Assembly: GCA_004557825.1 (NCBI GenBank)
Contig: SFFL01000008.1
Coordinates: forward strand, 27,383 to 91,382
Length of the DNA stretch: 64,000 nt
From: Bacteroidales bacterium
GTDB lineage: Bacteria > Bacteroidota > Bacteroidia > Bacteroidales > Muribaculaceae
Direction of reading: 5' to 3'
A program made the translations under genes and the position numbers. The notes below the pieces were generated by a model that was given only the letters and a program-made list of their open reading frames with translations, searched no databases and was not told the DNA's origin. The stretch's first letter is position 1. The number at the start of each line of letters is the position of its first letter. Positions 53,947-62,178 of the stretch are shown here, one piece after another.

Positions 53947-54023
53947 GCCGCGCAAACTCTAACTCGTTCAGACTCTGAGCCGAGAAGATTTTGACCCGGG
54001 AGAACTTTGATTTCTCACTCATT
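53944..54023 (+). repeat. stop-codon-anchored 16-bp tandem units, DUF3737 gene end
   Basis: Five consecutive 16-bp units each begin with a stop triplet: TGAGCCGCGCAAACTC (53944, the real stop), TAACTCGTTCAGACTC (53960), TGAGCCGAGAAGATTT (53976), TGACCCGGGAGAACTT (53992) and TGATTTCTCACTCATT (54008). The fifth is weak. With a 3n+1 period the stops fall in all three frames. Confidence 0.72.
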
Positions 54024-54069
54024 TCCACCTGCCCTCCACCCTTTTTCACCAACGAAGGCCCCTTTTTCT

Positions 54070-55251
54070 ATGCACTCACAATTCCAGCCAATCGCCCCCG
54101 ACCGGCGCGGCTCAGGTTCCTATAAGTGGGATTCCTGCCCAGAGCCTGACCTTATCCCCCTCTGGGTGGCCGATATGGACTTTGCCACCGCTCCCTGCAT
54201 TATTGAAGCGCTGCGCCGCCGCGTCGACCACGGCGTGTTTGGCTATACTCTTGTAGGCGACGACTATTACAAAGCACTCGTCGATTGGTTTCAGTCGCGC
54301 CACAGCTATCTGATAGACCGCCAGATGGTGATATACACCTCCGGAGTGGTGCCGGCCATATCGGCAATCGTAAAGGCGATGACTCACCCGGGCGACGGTG
54401 TGATTGTGCAGACGCCGGTTTACAACTGCTTTTTCTCCTCGATTCGCAACAATGGCTGCCGCATCGTGGAGAATCCGCTGCTCCGCGATAGTTTGCCCGA
54501 CGGCGACTTCACCTACTCCATCGACTTCGACCATCTCAGGCAGGTAGCGGCAGACCCCGCCAACAAGCTCCTGCTGCTCTGCAATCCTCATAATCCGGCC
54601 GGCCGACTTTGGAATCGTACGGAGCTGGAGCAGATTCGCGATATCTGCAAGGAGAACGGTGTAATCGTGGTAAGCGATGAAATCCATTGCGAGCTTACGG
54701 CGCCCGGCACGGAGTATGTGCCATACGGCACAGTCGACCCTTCGGCGCTTGTATGCCTCTCTCCGTCAAAGGCTTTCAATACAGCGGGGCTGCAGATCGC
54801 CAACATTGTCTGCCCCACTGAGGAGGTGCGCCGCGCCGTTGACCGCGCTATCAACATCAATGAGGTGTGCGACGTGAATCCATTTGGCGTGGAGGCGCTC
54901 AAGGCCGCTTACACTCCCGAGGGAGAGGCTTGGCTCCGCGGGCTGCGCGAATATCTGTGGGAAAACTACCGTCAGGCGCGCGAACTGCTCAGGCAGGAGG
55001 CTCCCCATCTCCCGGTGGCACGCCTCGAAGCCACCTATCTGATGTGGGTCGACGTCAGCGCCACGGGCATACCTTCGGAAAAGTTAGAGGAAATGCTGCT
55101 CAAAAAAGCTTGCGTGTGGGTAAACTGCGGCGAGATGTACGGTGCCGATGGCTTTATCCGCATCAACCTCGCCTGTCCTCGTCAGCGGCTTCTCGACGGC
55201 CTCCGCCGCATCCTCCTATATCTTTCCGATAAGTTACATCAAAATAGCTAA
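54070..55251 (+). CDS. MalY/PatB-type pyridoxal-phosphate aminotransferase or C-S lyase
   Basis: Fold-type I PLP enzyme of 393 aa. 'YKWDSCPEPDLIPLWVADMDF' region near the N-terminus is the MalY/PatB signature; 'LLCNPHNPAGRLW', 'VSDEIHCEL' and 'LSPSKAFNTAGLQ' (PLP lysine) complete the site, and 'RINLACPR' binds the carboxylate. Likely cystathionine beta-lyase or cysteine C-S lyase activity. The start at ATG 54070 matches the family; the longer frame from 54007 begins with TTG and adds an unconserved segment that overlaps the repeat array. Confidence 0.88.
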   Translation: MHSQFQPIAPDRRGSGSYKWDSCPEPDLIPLWVADMDFATAPCIIEALRRRVDHGVFGYTLVGDDYYKALVDWFQSRHSYLIDRQMVIYTSGVVPAISAIVKAMTHPGDGVIVQTPVYNCFFSSIRNNGCRIVENPLLRDSLPDGDFTYSIDFDHLRQVAADPANKLLLLCNPHNPAGRLWNRTELEQIRDICKENGVIVVSDEIHCELTAPGTEYVPYGTVDPSALVCLSPSKAFNTAGLQIANIVCPTEEVRRAVDRAININEVCDVNPFGVEALKAAYTPEGEAWLRGLREYLWENYRQARELLRQEAPHLPVARLEATYLMWVDVSATGIPSEKLEEMLLKKACVWVNCGEMYGADGFIRINLACPRQRLLDGLRRILLYLSDKLHQNS

Positions 55252-55305
55252 CTACTTTTCACCCCATAGGAGGTTGTATCAAATCTTAAATTAACGCATC
55301 AACCC

Positions 55306-55336
55306 GTAGGGACGCACCCCTGGTGCGTCCGCCTAC
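55306..55336. repeat. palindromic intergenic repeat (GTAGGGACGCACC type)
   Basis: GGACGCACC (55310-55318) and GGTGCGTCC (55322-55330) form a 9-bp stem with a CCT loop, extended by GTAGG/CCTAC with one unpaired G. The left arm GTAGGGACGCACC is nearly the same as GTAGGGACACACC at 27875, so this is a second member of a dispersed repeat family. The rest of the gap 55252-55372 shows nothing else. Confidence 0.7.
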
Positions 55337-55372
55337 ACATCGAGCGAATCACCATATAATCCAATAAATCAT

Positions 55373-56818
55373 TTGATTGGAATCAAGGAAATACAATCGG
55401 GGCTCCCCCTCAGCCGCCTCCAGTGTCTGAAACTGGCGGCCAAACTGTCGTGGCCGGCGATGATGGCGCAGTTGTCGAGCATCATTATGCAGTATATCGA
55501 CACGGCGATGGTGGGCCAGCTCGGCGCCGACGATTCCGCCTCCATCGGCCTGATGGCGAGCAGTCTTTGGCTTTTCTGGGGCATCTGCTCTGCATCGACC
55601 GTAGGTTTTTCCGTACAGGTAGCCCACCGCGTCGGTGCCGGAGAATACGCCGCAGCCCGCAATGTGCTGCGCCAGGCACTGATCTGCTGCCTCGGCGTAG
55701 GGCTGACGGTAGCTGCCGTGGGATTGGCCATAGCGTGGCCTTTGCCCGGCTGGCTCGGCGGCGCAGAAGTAGTGCGCCACAACGCCTCGCTCTACTTTAT
55801 GGTGTTCGTTATGGCGCTGCCCGTACTGATTTTCAATTATCTGGGATGCGGCGTACTGCGAGCCTGCGGCAATATGAAGGTGCCGGGCGGATTGAACGTA
55901 CTTATGTGCGTGCTAGATGTGATTTTCAATTTCTTCTTCATATTCCCCACCTCTCACGCTCATATTTTCGGGATGCCGATTACGATTCCGGGGCTTGGAT
56001 TAGGGGTGCTGGGTGCAGCGCTCGGCACGGTATTGGCCGAAGTGATATGTTCCTCGCTGGTGATGTATTACCTCTGTTTCCGGCAGGAAGGAATGAAGAT
56101 TTTCTCATCGGAGGAGAAAGGGTCTATGCGGCCGCAGGGCGCCATTGTGCGTAATGCCGTGAGGGTTTCGGCACCGGTGGCGCTTGAACACGCCGTGATT
56201 TCCGGCGCACAGATTGTGATTACACTGATTGTAGCCCCGTTGGGGGTTGTGGCAATTGCCGCCAACGCCTTCGCCGTGACGGCCGAAAGCCTCTGCTATA
56301 TGCCGGGATTTGGCATCGGCGACGCCGCCATCACCCTTGTAGGGCAAAGCTATGGTGCCCGACGTATGGATCTGACCAAGCGGATGGCGCACGTGACCGT
56401 GGGGATGGGTATGGCCGTAATGTCGATTATGGGGGTAATTCTCTACTTCACAGCGCCCTATGTGATGGAGATGCTCTCGCCGGTAACTGCCATCGTAGAC
56501 CTCGGCGCCGAGGTGCTCCGCATCGAGGCGTGGGCCGAACCGATGTATGCTGCCTCCATCGTGGCTTACGGCGCTATGGTGGGCGTGGGCGACACGATTG
56601 TGCCGGCGGCAATGAACTTCGTAAGTATCTGGATTGTGCGCCTCCCCATTGCTGCCATTTTAGCCACCACGATAGGGCTTCGGGGCGTGTGGCTGGCAAT
56701 GTGCATTGAATTGACTTTCCGCGGAATCATCTTTCTGGTGCGCCTGTATCGGGGCACATGGCTGCGCAGCGGCCTGAAGCAGGAAGCAGCACCGGAAGCG
56801 CGAGAAACAGCAGAGTAA
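55373..56818 (+). CDS. MATE-family efflux transporter
   Basis: Inner-membrane multidrug/toxin exporter, 481 aa, 12 hydrophobic segments. 'AKLSWPAMMAQLSSIIMQYIDT' region, 'GAGEYAAARNVLRQAL', 'ISGAQIVITLIVAPLG' and 'GQSYGARRMDLTKRM' are characteristic of NorM/DinF-like MATE proteins. It likely works by cation antiport; substrate unknown. The start is uncertain: I use TTG at 55373, since no in-frame ATG precedes the conserved region and the frame is open upstream into the palindromic repeat. After its TAA the sequence is rich in TAAAC/TGAAC triplets, a possible degenerate form of the stop-linked repeats. Confidence 0.9.
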   Translation: MIGIKEIQSGLPLSRLQCLKLAAKLSWPAMMAQLSSIIMQYIDTAMVGQLGADDSASIGLMASSLWLFWGICSASTVGFSVQVAHRVGAGEYAAARNVLRQALICCLGVGLTVAAVGLAIAWPLPGWLGGAEVVRHNASLYFMVFVMALPVLIFNYLGCGVLRACGNMKVPGGLNVLMCVLDVIFNFFFIFPTSHAHIFGMPITIPGLGLGVLGAALGTVLAEVICSSLVMYYLCFRQEGMKIFSSEEKGSMRPQGAIVRNAVRVSAPVALEHAVISGAQIVITLIVAPLGVVAIAANAFAVTAESLCYMPGFGIGDAAITLVGQSYGARRMDLTKRMAHVTVGMGMAVMSIMGVILYFTAPYVMEMLSPVTAIVDLGAEVLRIEAWAEPMYAASIVAYGAMVGVGDTIVPAAMNFVSIWIVRLPIAAILATTIGLRGVWLAMCIELTFRGIIFLVRLYRGTWLRSGLKQEAAPEARETAE

Positions 56819-56891
56819 ACTTTGCTGAAATATAAACAAATCTACTGAACTACAAAGAGTTGTGAATCAAACTCTGCTTAAACATAAAGGA

Positions 56892-57530
56892 TTAGCGCCG
56901 CCGCTTGGGTGCCTGCGGACGCGCCGACAGCACCGGCAGATGCCAATTCCACTTTATGGCGCACATACGCAGAGCTATCACTGTGATGGCGCACCCTATC
57001 TGGCACCATTCCGGCTCGCAGCCGAGTATCCCCATCAGCCAATACACTATTCCCCCGGCAATGCAGGCCGTGGCGTAAATATCTTTGCGGAAAAAGAGCG
57101 GTTCCTCATTGATGAGGATGTCGCGGAGCACCCCGCCAAAAGCGCCGGTGATCATACCCATAGTTATGGCCACCCACATCGGATAGCCCACGGCAAGAGT
57201 TTTTTGAATACCAATCACCACAAACAGCGCCAGGCCGAGAGTGTCGAAGATAAAGAGTGTGCGGTTGTTGCTCACGAGCATCCGGCGGAAAATAATCACC
57301 ACGGCGAGCGATATGCCGGTCACAGCTAAGTATAGAAAGGTCTGCATCCAGAACACCGGGATGTCAAGAAGCAGGTCGCGCAGTGTGCCGCCGCCGATGG
57401 CTGTGACCAAGCCGACGGTGTAGGCGCCGAACCAGTCAAACCGGCGGTATGCGGCAAGCCTTATGCCGGAAATGGCAAAGGCGATGGTGCCTATTACTTC
57501 AATGGCTGTAAGGAATGTAGATTCATCCAT
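56892..57530 (-). CDS. UPF0126 / TRIC-type membrane protein
   Basis: A 212-aa protein of two similar halves, each with three hydrophobic segments, of the UPF0126 family (bacterial trimeric intracellular cation channel relatives, YicG-like). The repeated glycine motifs are 'TAIGGGTLRDLLLDIP' and 'GAFGGVLRDILINEEP', followed by 'LFFRKDIYATACIAGG'. A basic tail ('SARPQAPKRRR') ends the protein. Monovalent cation conductance is known for relatives; physiological role here unknown. Convergent with the MATE gene, separated by 73 bp, and 73 bp downstream of nth on the same strand. Confidence 0.88.
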   Translation of the reverse strand: MDESTFLTAIEVIGTIAFAISGIRLAAYRRFDWFGAYTVGLVTAIGGGTLRDLLLDIPVFWMQTFLYLAVTGISLAVVIIFRRMLVSNNRTLFIFDTLGLALFVVIGIQKTLAVGYPMWVAITMGMITGAFGGVLRDILINEEPLFFRKDIYATACIAGGIVYWLMGILGCEPEWCQIGCAITVIALRMCAIKWNWHLPVLSARPQAPKRRR

Positions 57531-57542
57531 CGTGGTTACTCC

Positions 57543-57624
57543 GTGAATACCGGCATAAGTTGTGCTTTGAATACCGGCATCAGCTATGCTTTGAAAATCC
57601 GCATCAGCTATGCTTTGAATACCA
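57543..57624 (-). repeat. stop-codon-spanning tandem repeat, nth end (24 bp x 3.4)
   Basis: On the minus strand, units lie at 57601-57624, 57577-57600 and 57553-57576, with a partial one to 57543. Unit 1 codes for the last residues W-Y-S-K-H-S and the TGA of nth. Unit 2 keeps TTCAAAGCATAGCTGATGC exactly; unit 3 has changed the stop to TTA. The 24-bp period keeps the frame. Confidence 0.85.
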
Positions 57625-58242
57625 GCGGCACCAGTCGGCTATGCCGCAGTTGGGGCAGTCGGGGCGCCGCGCTTTGCACACATAGCGGCCGTGCAGTATG
57701 AGCCAATGATGAGCCAGGGGAATCTGCTCCTGGGGGATATTTTTCACAAGTTCCTCCTCGGTCTGCCGGGGCGTTTTTGCGCCGGTAGTTAGGCCGATGC
57801 GCTCCGACACGCGGAACACGTGGGTATCCACGGCCATCGCTGCGCGCTTCCACACCACAGATAGCATCACATTGGCGGTTTTGCGGCCGACACCGGGGAT
57901 GGTGAGCAGGTCGTCGATATTGTCGGGCACCTCGCCGCCGAAGGCTTCCACCAGCCGGCGGGCGGCGCCAAGCAGCGACCGCGTCTTATTGTTGGGATAC
58001 GATACCGACTTGATATATTCGTAGACCGTGGCCTCATCGCTCGCCGCGAGCGTGGCTGCATCGGGGAACGCCTCGAACAGCGGCGGTGTGATGATGTTGA
58101 CGCGCTTGTCGGTACACTGCGCCGAAAGTATTACGGCCAGCAGGAGATGAAACGGCGAATCGTAATGCAACTCGGTTTTCGGTTCGGGCATAGCCTCGGC
58201 AAACCAGTCAAGCACACGTGAATACCGTTCTTTCTTCGTCAT
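57604..58242 (-). CDS. nth: endonuclease III
   Basis: Base-excision repair DNA glycosylase/AP lyase for oxidised pyrimidines, 212 aa. 'LTIPGVGRKTANVMLSVVW' is the helix-hairpin-helix with the catalytic Lys, 'AVDTHVFRVSERIGL' supplies the catalytic Asp, and 'CKARRPDCPNCGIADWC' gives the C-x6-C-x2-C-x5-C iron-sulfur cluster. Length is standard. It is followed upstream on the strand by pheS, 23 bp away. The gene end is tandemly duplicated. Confidence 0.96.
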   Translation of the reverse strand: MTKKERYSRVLDWFAEAMPEPKTELHYDSPFHLLLAVILSAQCTDKRVNIITPPLFEAFPDAATLAASDEATVYEYIKSVSYPNNKTRSLLGAARRLVEAFGGEVPDNIDDLLTIPGVGRKTANVMLSVVWKRAAMAVDTHVFRVSERIGLTTGAKTPRQTEEELVKNIPQEQIPLAHHWLILHGRYVCKARRPDCPNCGIADWCRWYSKHS

Positions 58243-58265
58243 AGCAGCGGCAGGCTCCGGTTAAA

Positions 58266-59285
58266 TCAGTGAGCGTGAGTAAATTCCTCAAGGAAGCGCT
58301 TGTCGTTCTCCGAGAAGAGGCGCAGGTCGTTCACGCGATATTTCAGGTTGGCGATACGCTCCACGCCCATACCGAGGGCGAAGCCGGTATATTCCTTCGA
58401 GTCGATGCCGCAGGCGTCGAGCACGTTGGGGTCGACCATACCGCAGCCGAGGATTTCCACCCAGCCGGTATGCTTGCAGAAGCCGCATCCCTTGCCGCCG
58501 CAGAGGTTGCAGGAGATATCCATCTCGGCCGAAGGCTCGGTGAAGGGGAAGTAGCTCGGACGCAGACGGATGCTGGTGTCGGGGCCGAACATCTCGCGGG
58601 CGAAATAGAGGAGCGTCTGTTTCAGGTCGGCAAACGATACATTCTTGTCGACATACAGGGCCTCAACCTGGTGGAAGAAGCAATGCGCACGCGCCGAGAT
58701 GGCCTCGTTGCGGTAAACGCGGCCGGGGCAAACGATGCGGATAGGGGGCTGGGTATGCTCCATCACACGCGACTGCACCGAAGAGGTGTGGGTGCGCAGC
58801 AGCACATCGGGGTTGCGCTGGATAAAGAAGGTGTCCTGCATATCACGCGCAGGATGGTCGGCAGCGAAGTTGAGCGACGAAAACACATGCCAGTCATCCT
58901 CCACCTCGGGGCCTTCAGCCACAGTGAAGCCAAGGCGCGAGAAAATGCTCACGATCTCATCGCGCACGAGCATCAGCGGATGCCGTGTGCCAAGAGCCAC
59001 AGGCGATGCCGAACGGCTCAGGTCGAGGCTTTCGTCGAGCTCATCGGCGCTCTCGGTGGCAGCCTTGAGGGCATTGATTTTCTCGGTGGCAAGATTTTTC
59101 AGCGCGTTGATTTCCATACCCACCGTCTTTTTCTGATCGGCGGGGACATTGCGGAAATCGGCCATCAGAGCGCTCACGGCTCCTTTTTTCGAGAGGTATT
59201 TGATGCGAAGCGCTTCTACCTCCTGCGGAGTTTTTGCCTCAAGCGACGCGATTTCGGCCTTAAGCTGTTGTATCTTCTCTAACAT
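58266..59285 (-). CDS. pheS: phenylalanyl-tRNA synthetase alpha subunit
   Basis: Catalytic subunit of the alpha2beta2 class II synthetase, 339 aa. N-terminal coiled coil (1-85) that binds tRNA-Phe; catalytic domain with 'DHPARDMQDTFFI', motif 2 'CPGRVYRNEAISARAHCFFHQ' (split at the loop) and motif 3 'GFALGMGVERIANLKYRV'. Between them 'CNLCGGKGCGFCKHTGW' is a four-Cys knuckle absent from the E. coli enzyme but seen in related phyla. pheT is not in the window. Confidence 0.96.
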   Translation of the reverse strand: MLEKIQQLKAEIASLEAKTPQEVEALRIKYLSKKGAVSALMADFRNVPADQKKTVGMEINALKNLATEKINALKAATESADELDESLDLSRSASPVALGTRHPLMLVRDEIVSIFSRLGFTVAEGPEVEDDWHVFSSLNFAADHPARDMQDTFFIQRNPDVLLRTHTSSVQSRVMEHTQPPIRIVCPGRVYRNEAISARAHCFFHQVEALYVDKNVSFADLKQTLLYFAREMFGPDTSIRLRPSYFPFTEPSAEMDISCNLCGGKGCGFCKHTGWVEILGCGMVDPNVLDACGIDSKEYTGFALGMGVERIANLKYRVNDLRLFSENDKRFLEEFTHAH

Positions 59286-59334
59286 AGCGTTTTCGTTGAA
59301 ATAAAATAAATTCCGGCTCTATACGGAGTCTGTA

Positions 59335-59910
59335 TCAAGCCTTTTCGCCATCGATGGCTTTTGCTATTTCTTCAAATATATCGTTTACCGAGCCGCTGCC
59401 GTTGATTTTGCGGTATTTGCCGGCATTCTTATAGAACTCGCGCAGCGGAGTGGTGGACTCGTGATAAACCTTCAGACGGTTCTTGATCGTTTCAGGATTA
59501 TCGTCGGCGCGCCCGGTCTGCTGGCCGCGCTTGATCATACGATCGATAAGCTCATCCTCAGGCACTTCCAGCCCGATTACATGTTTTACCTCGCGGCCGT
59601 GCTTTGCCATAAAGCGGTCGAGAGCCTCGGCCTGGGCGATAGTGCGGGGGAAACCGTCGAGGATCACACCTTTCTGAGCTTTGGGTTCGTTTTCAATAAT
59701 CTCCTCCAGGATGCGGATCATCAGTGAATCGGGGATGAGCTGACCCTGGTTGATGTAAGTTTTTGCAATCTGCCCGATGGGAGTCTTGCGTGCTATATGG
59801 TCGCGGAGCACCTCACCTGTGGAGATGTGGTACAGACCGTAACGCTCAATAAGTTTTTCGCTCTGGGTGCCTTTGCCGCTGCCCGGAGCGCCGAATATCA
59901 CTATATTCAT
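59335..59910 (-). CDS. adk: adenylate kinase
   Basis: Catalyses 2 ADP = ATP + AMP, 191 aa, short-lid form without the zinc domain. 'IVIFGAPGSGKGTQSEKL' is the P-loop, 'HISTGEVLRDHI' the AMP-binding part, 'GVILDGFPRTIAQAEALD' and 'RADDNPETIKNRL' the conserved arginine segments. The start is set at the Met of 'MNIVIFGAPGSG' (complement of 59908-59910); a Met 16 residues earlier only adds an unconserved leader. hpt precedes it on the same strand, a common pairing in Bacteroidota. Confidence 0.96.
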   Translation of the reverse strand: MNIVIFGAPGSGKGTQSEKLIERYGLYHISTGEVLRDHIARKTPIGQIAKTYINQGQLIPDSLMIRILEEIIENEPKAQKGVILDGFPRTIAQAEALDRFMAKHGREVKHVIGLEVPEDELIDRMIKRGQQTGRADDNPETIKNRLKVYHESTTPLREFYKNAGKYRKINGSGSVNDIFEEIAKAIDGEKA

Positions 59911-59933
59911 TCTCTTTAAACAAATAGAAGGTT

Positions 59934-59949
59934 GCCCCGATGCCGGGGC
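59934..59949. terminator. small GC hairpin between hpt and adk
   Basis: GCCCCG (59934-59939) and CGGGGC (59944-59949) form a 6-bp stem with a 4-nt loop. There is no T-run, so it may be a partial terminator or mRNA-stability element between hpt and adk rather than a full stop. Confidence 0.35.
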
Positions 59950-59980
59950 GGATGACACGGAAGGTTGATGGGGCCGCAGA

Positions 59981-60526
59981 TTAGTCGGCCTGCTCCTTCA
60001 GCACATATATATCGTTGAGGTTGCGGGCCAGGCCGTTGAGGTCGAGGCCGAAACCGATGATAAACTTCGGCGGGATGGAAAAGCCCACGTAATCGGGATG
60101 CACGTCGGTGCGCAGCGACTCCGGTTTGAACAGGAGTGTGGCTACCTTGATTTCGGAGGGATTCTTTTCGCGCAACTGATCCACAAGGTTCTTGATGGTC
60201 ACGCCGGTATCGACGATATCCTCCACCACAATCACCGTGCGACCCTCTATTTCCTCGCTCAGGCCCATCACCTGACGGATGGTACCCGTGGAGGCAGTGC
60301 CCTCGTAGCTTTTCAGGCGGATGAATGCGATTTCGGCATCGCCCTCAATCTCGCGGAACAGGTCGGAGGCAAAGGGGAATGCACCGGTGAGAACGCATAC
60401 AAACAGCGGACGCTTGCCCTTGCAGTCGCGGTTGATTTCGCAGCCAAGCTCCTTTACTCGCTTATCTATCTCCTCTCTGAGGATATAAGGCTCAAAAGTG
60501 AGCCCATTGTAAGTGACTTCTTTCAT
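59981..60526 (-). CDS. hpt: hypoxanthine phosphoribosyltransferase
   Basis: Purine salvage enzyme converting hypoxanthine or guanine plus PRPP to IMP or GMP, 181 aa. 'VIVVEDIVDTGVTIKNL' is the PRPP-binding motif, 'FVCVLTGAFPFASDL' the pyrophosphate loop and 'YVGFSIPPKFIIGFGLDLNG' the base-binding C-terminal part. Length and start are typical. A good promoter lies upstream (60546-60576). Followed by adk. Confidence 0.95.
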   Translation of the reverse strand: MKEVTYNGLTFEPYILREEIDKRVKELGCEINRDCKGKRPLFVCVLTGAFPFASDLFREIEGDAEIAFIRLKSYEGTASTGTIRQVMGLSEEIEGRTVIVVEDIVDTGVTIKNLVDQLREKNPSEIKVATLLFKPESLRTDVHPDYVGFSIPPKFIIGFGLDLNGLARNLNDIYVLKEQAD

Positions 60527-60545
60527 CAGATTGAAAATAATTGCG

Positions 60546-60576
60546 CAAAATTACAAAAAAATTAGCCTAATACCAA
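60546..60576 (-). promoter_or_regulatory. hpt promoter (-33/-7 type)
   Basis: On the minus strand TTG (60574-60576) and TAATTTTG (60546-60553) are 20 bp apart. Predicted start is near 60539, about 12 nt before the hpt ATG. Confidence 0.6.
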
Positions 60577-60607
60577 TAGAGCATCCCGTTTTTTCGCAGG
60601 AAATTTG

Positions 60608-60615
60608 TAATTTTG
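60608..60615 (+). promoter_or_regulatory. -7 element of the NAD(P)HX repair gene
   Basis: TAATTTTG ends 7 bp before the ATG at 60623, so the transcript should be leaderless or nearly so. No TTTG is seen at the -33 position. Confidence 0.5.
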
Positions 60616-60622
60616 CATTCTG

Positions 60623-62140
60623 ATGAAACTATTTACCAACGAACAGATTCGCACCATCGAGCGGAGCACCATTGAAACAGAGGGTGTTCTCCCCGCCGAA
60701 ATCATCGAGCGGGTGGCCGAAGGTGTAGCCGACGAGATTGCCTCACGCTGGCGCCCGTCGAAGCCCACGATAGTTTTTGCCGGTCCGGGCAACAATGGCG
60801 CCGACGCTCTGGCCTCGGCCCGGCTGCTCTACGAGCGCGGCTTCCGCCCGTCGGTGTATCTTTTCAACATCGGCGGCGACAAGCTGTCGGTGGAGTGTAT
60901 CGCCGCGCGTGACCGACTGCTGCAGTCTACTCCCGACATCGACTTCATAGAGGTGACAAGCCGTTTCACCCCGCCCGAAATCTCGCAGAGCCATCTGGTG
61001 GTCGACGGCCTTTTCGGCGCCGGGCTGCGCGAGGAGCTGCGCGGTGGATTTATGTCGCTGGTACAGTACATCAACGAGGAGCATCCCACAGTGGTCTCCA
61101 TCGATCTCCCCTCGGGTATGTTCGGCGACTGGAATCCGCGCATCGTCAACCGCAACACCATCCACGCCACCCTCACGCTGGCCATCCAGTTTCCGCGCCT
61201 CTGCTTCTTTATGGAGGACAATGCCGAACTGGTGGGCGAATGGAAGACGATCGACGTTGGGCTGAGCCAGCAGGCCATTTCGTCGCTGCCGGCAGAATTC
61301 TGCCTCGTGGAGAAGCGCGACATTCACCGCCGCCTTCGTTGCCGCAAGGAGTTCTGCTCCAAAGCCGATTTCGGGTCGGCCATCCTCTACGCCGGCTCTT
61401 ACGGAATGATGGGAGCCGCCCAGCTCGCCGCCCGCGGTGCTTTGCGCGGAGGTGTGGGCAAGCTCACCGTCTGCGCCCCCAAATGCGGCTACCAGATTTT
61501 GCAGACAGCCGTGCCTGAAGCGCTCTACCGCAACAACCGCGGCGATATGATACTCACCGAGATACATCCTGAGCGCGACTTCTCCGCCATAGCCATCGGT
61601 CCGGGTATCGGCACCAACGAAATCACCGTGAAAGCGCTGGAGGATTTCCTCTCGGCCATCGACAAGCCGGTGGTGCTCGACGCCGACGCGCTCAACTGCA
61701 TCGCGCTGCGTCCGGCTATGCTCAACACCATACCCATTCTGTCAGTGCTCACGCCCCACGCCGGGGAATTCGACCGGATGTTCGGTCCGCAGCCCTCAAG
61801 CGAGGCACGTCTGCGCAAAGCCATAGAGATGGCGAAGTTCTACAATATTATCATAATCCTGAAAGGGCGCTATACGGCCATCGTGCGCCCCGACGGAAAA
61901 ATCTACTTCAATTCGTCGGGCTGCCCGGGTATGGCCACCGCCGGAAGCGGCGACGTGCTCACCGGCCTGCTGACGGCAATGATGGCGCAGGGCTACCCCG
62001 CCGAAATCGCCTCAATCATAGCTGTTTACATCCACGGCGTAGCCGGCGAGATGGCGCAGGCAAAACAGGGCGAATACGGCGTGACCGCCGGCGATATCGC
62101 CGACAACATCGGTCCGGCCATCCTCGAGACTATGAAGTAA
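60623..62140 (+). CDS. nnr: bifunctional NAD(P)H-hydrate epimerase / ADP-dependent dehydratase
   Basis: Repairs hydrated NAD(P)H, 505 aa. The N-terminal YjeF_N epimerase domain (about 1-215) has 'IVFAGPGNNGADALASARLL' and 'VVDGLFGAGLREELRG'. The C-terminal ribokinase-like dehydratase domain (about 225-505) has 'GSYGMMGAAQLAARGALRGG', 'AIGPGIGTNE', 'VVLDADALNCI', 'LTPHAGEFDRMFG' and 'GSGDVLTGLLTAMM'. The domain order is that of the fused bacterial enzyme. Transcribed divergently from hpt with a very short leader. The DUF4831 gene follows after 38 bp. Confidence 0.95.
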   Translation: MKLFTNEQIRTIERSTIETEGVLPAEIIERVAEGVADEIASRWRPSKPTIVFAGPGNNGADALASARLLYERGFRPSVYLFNIGGDKLSVECIAARDRLLQSTPDIDFIEVTSRFTPPEISQSHLVVDGLFGAGLREELRGGFMSLVQYINEEHPTVVSIDLPSGMFGDWNPRIVNRNTIHATLTLAIQFPRLCFFMEDNAELVGEWKTIDVGLSQQAISSLPAEFCLVEKRDIHRRLRCRKEFCSKADFGSAILYAGSYGMMGAAQLAARGALRGGVGKLTVCAPKCGYQILQTAVPEALYRNNRGDMILTEIHPERDFSAIAIGPGIGTNEITVKALEDFLSAIDKPVVLDADALNCIALRPAMLNTIPILSVLTPHAGEFDRMFGPQPSSEARLRKAIEMAKFYNIIIILKGRYTAIVRPDGKIYFNSSGCPGMATAGSGDVLTGLLTAMMAQGYPAEIASIIAVYIHGVAGEMAQAKQGEYGVTAGDIADNIGPAILETMK

Positions 62141-62178
62141 GCCCTTTTCCAAAACAGTTTACCACTCTCCGAAATAAT

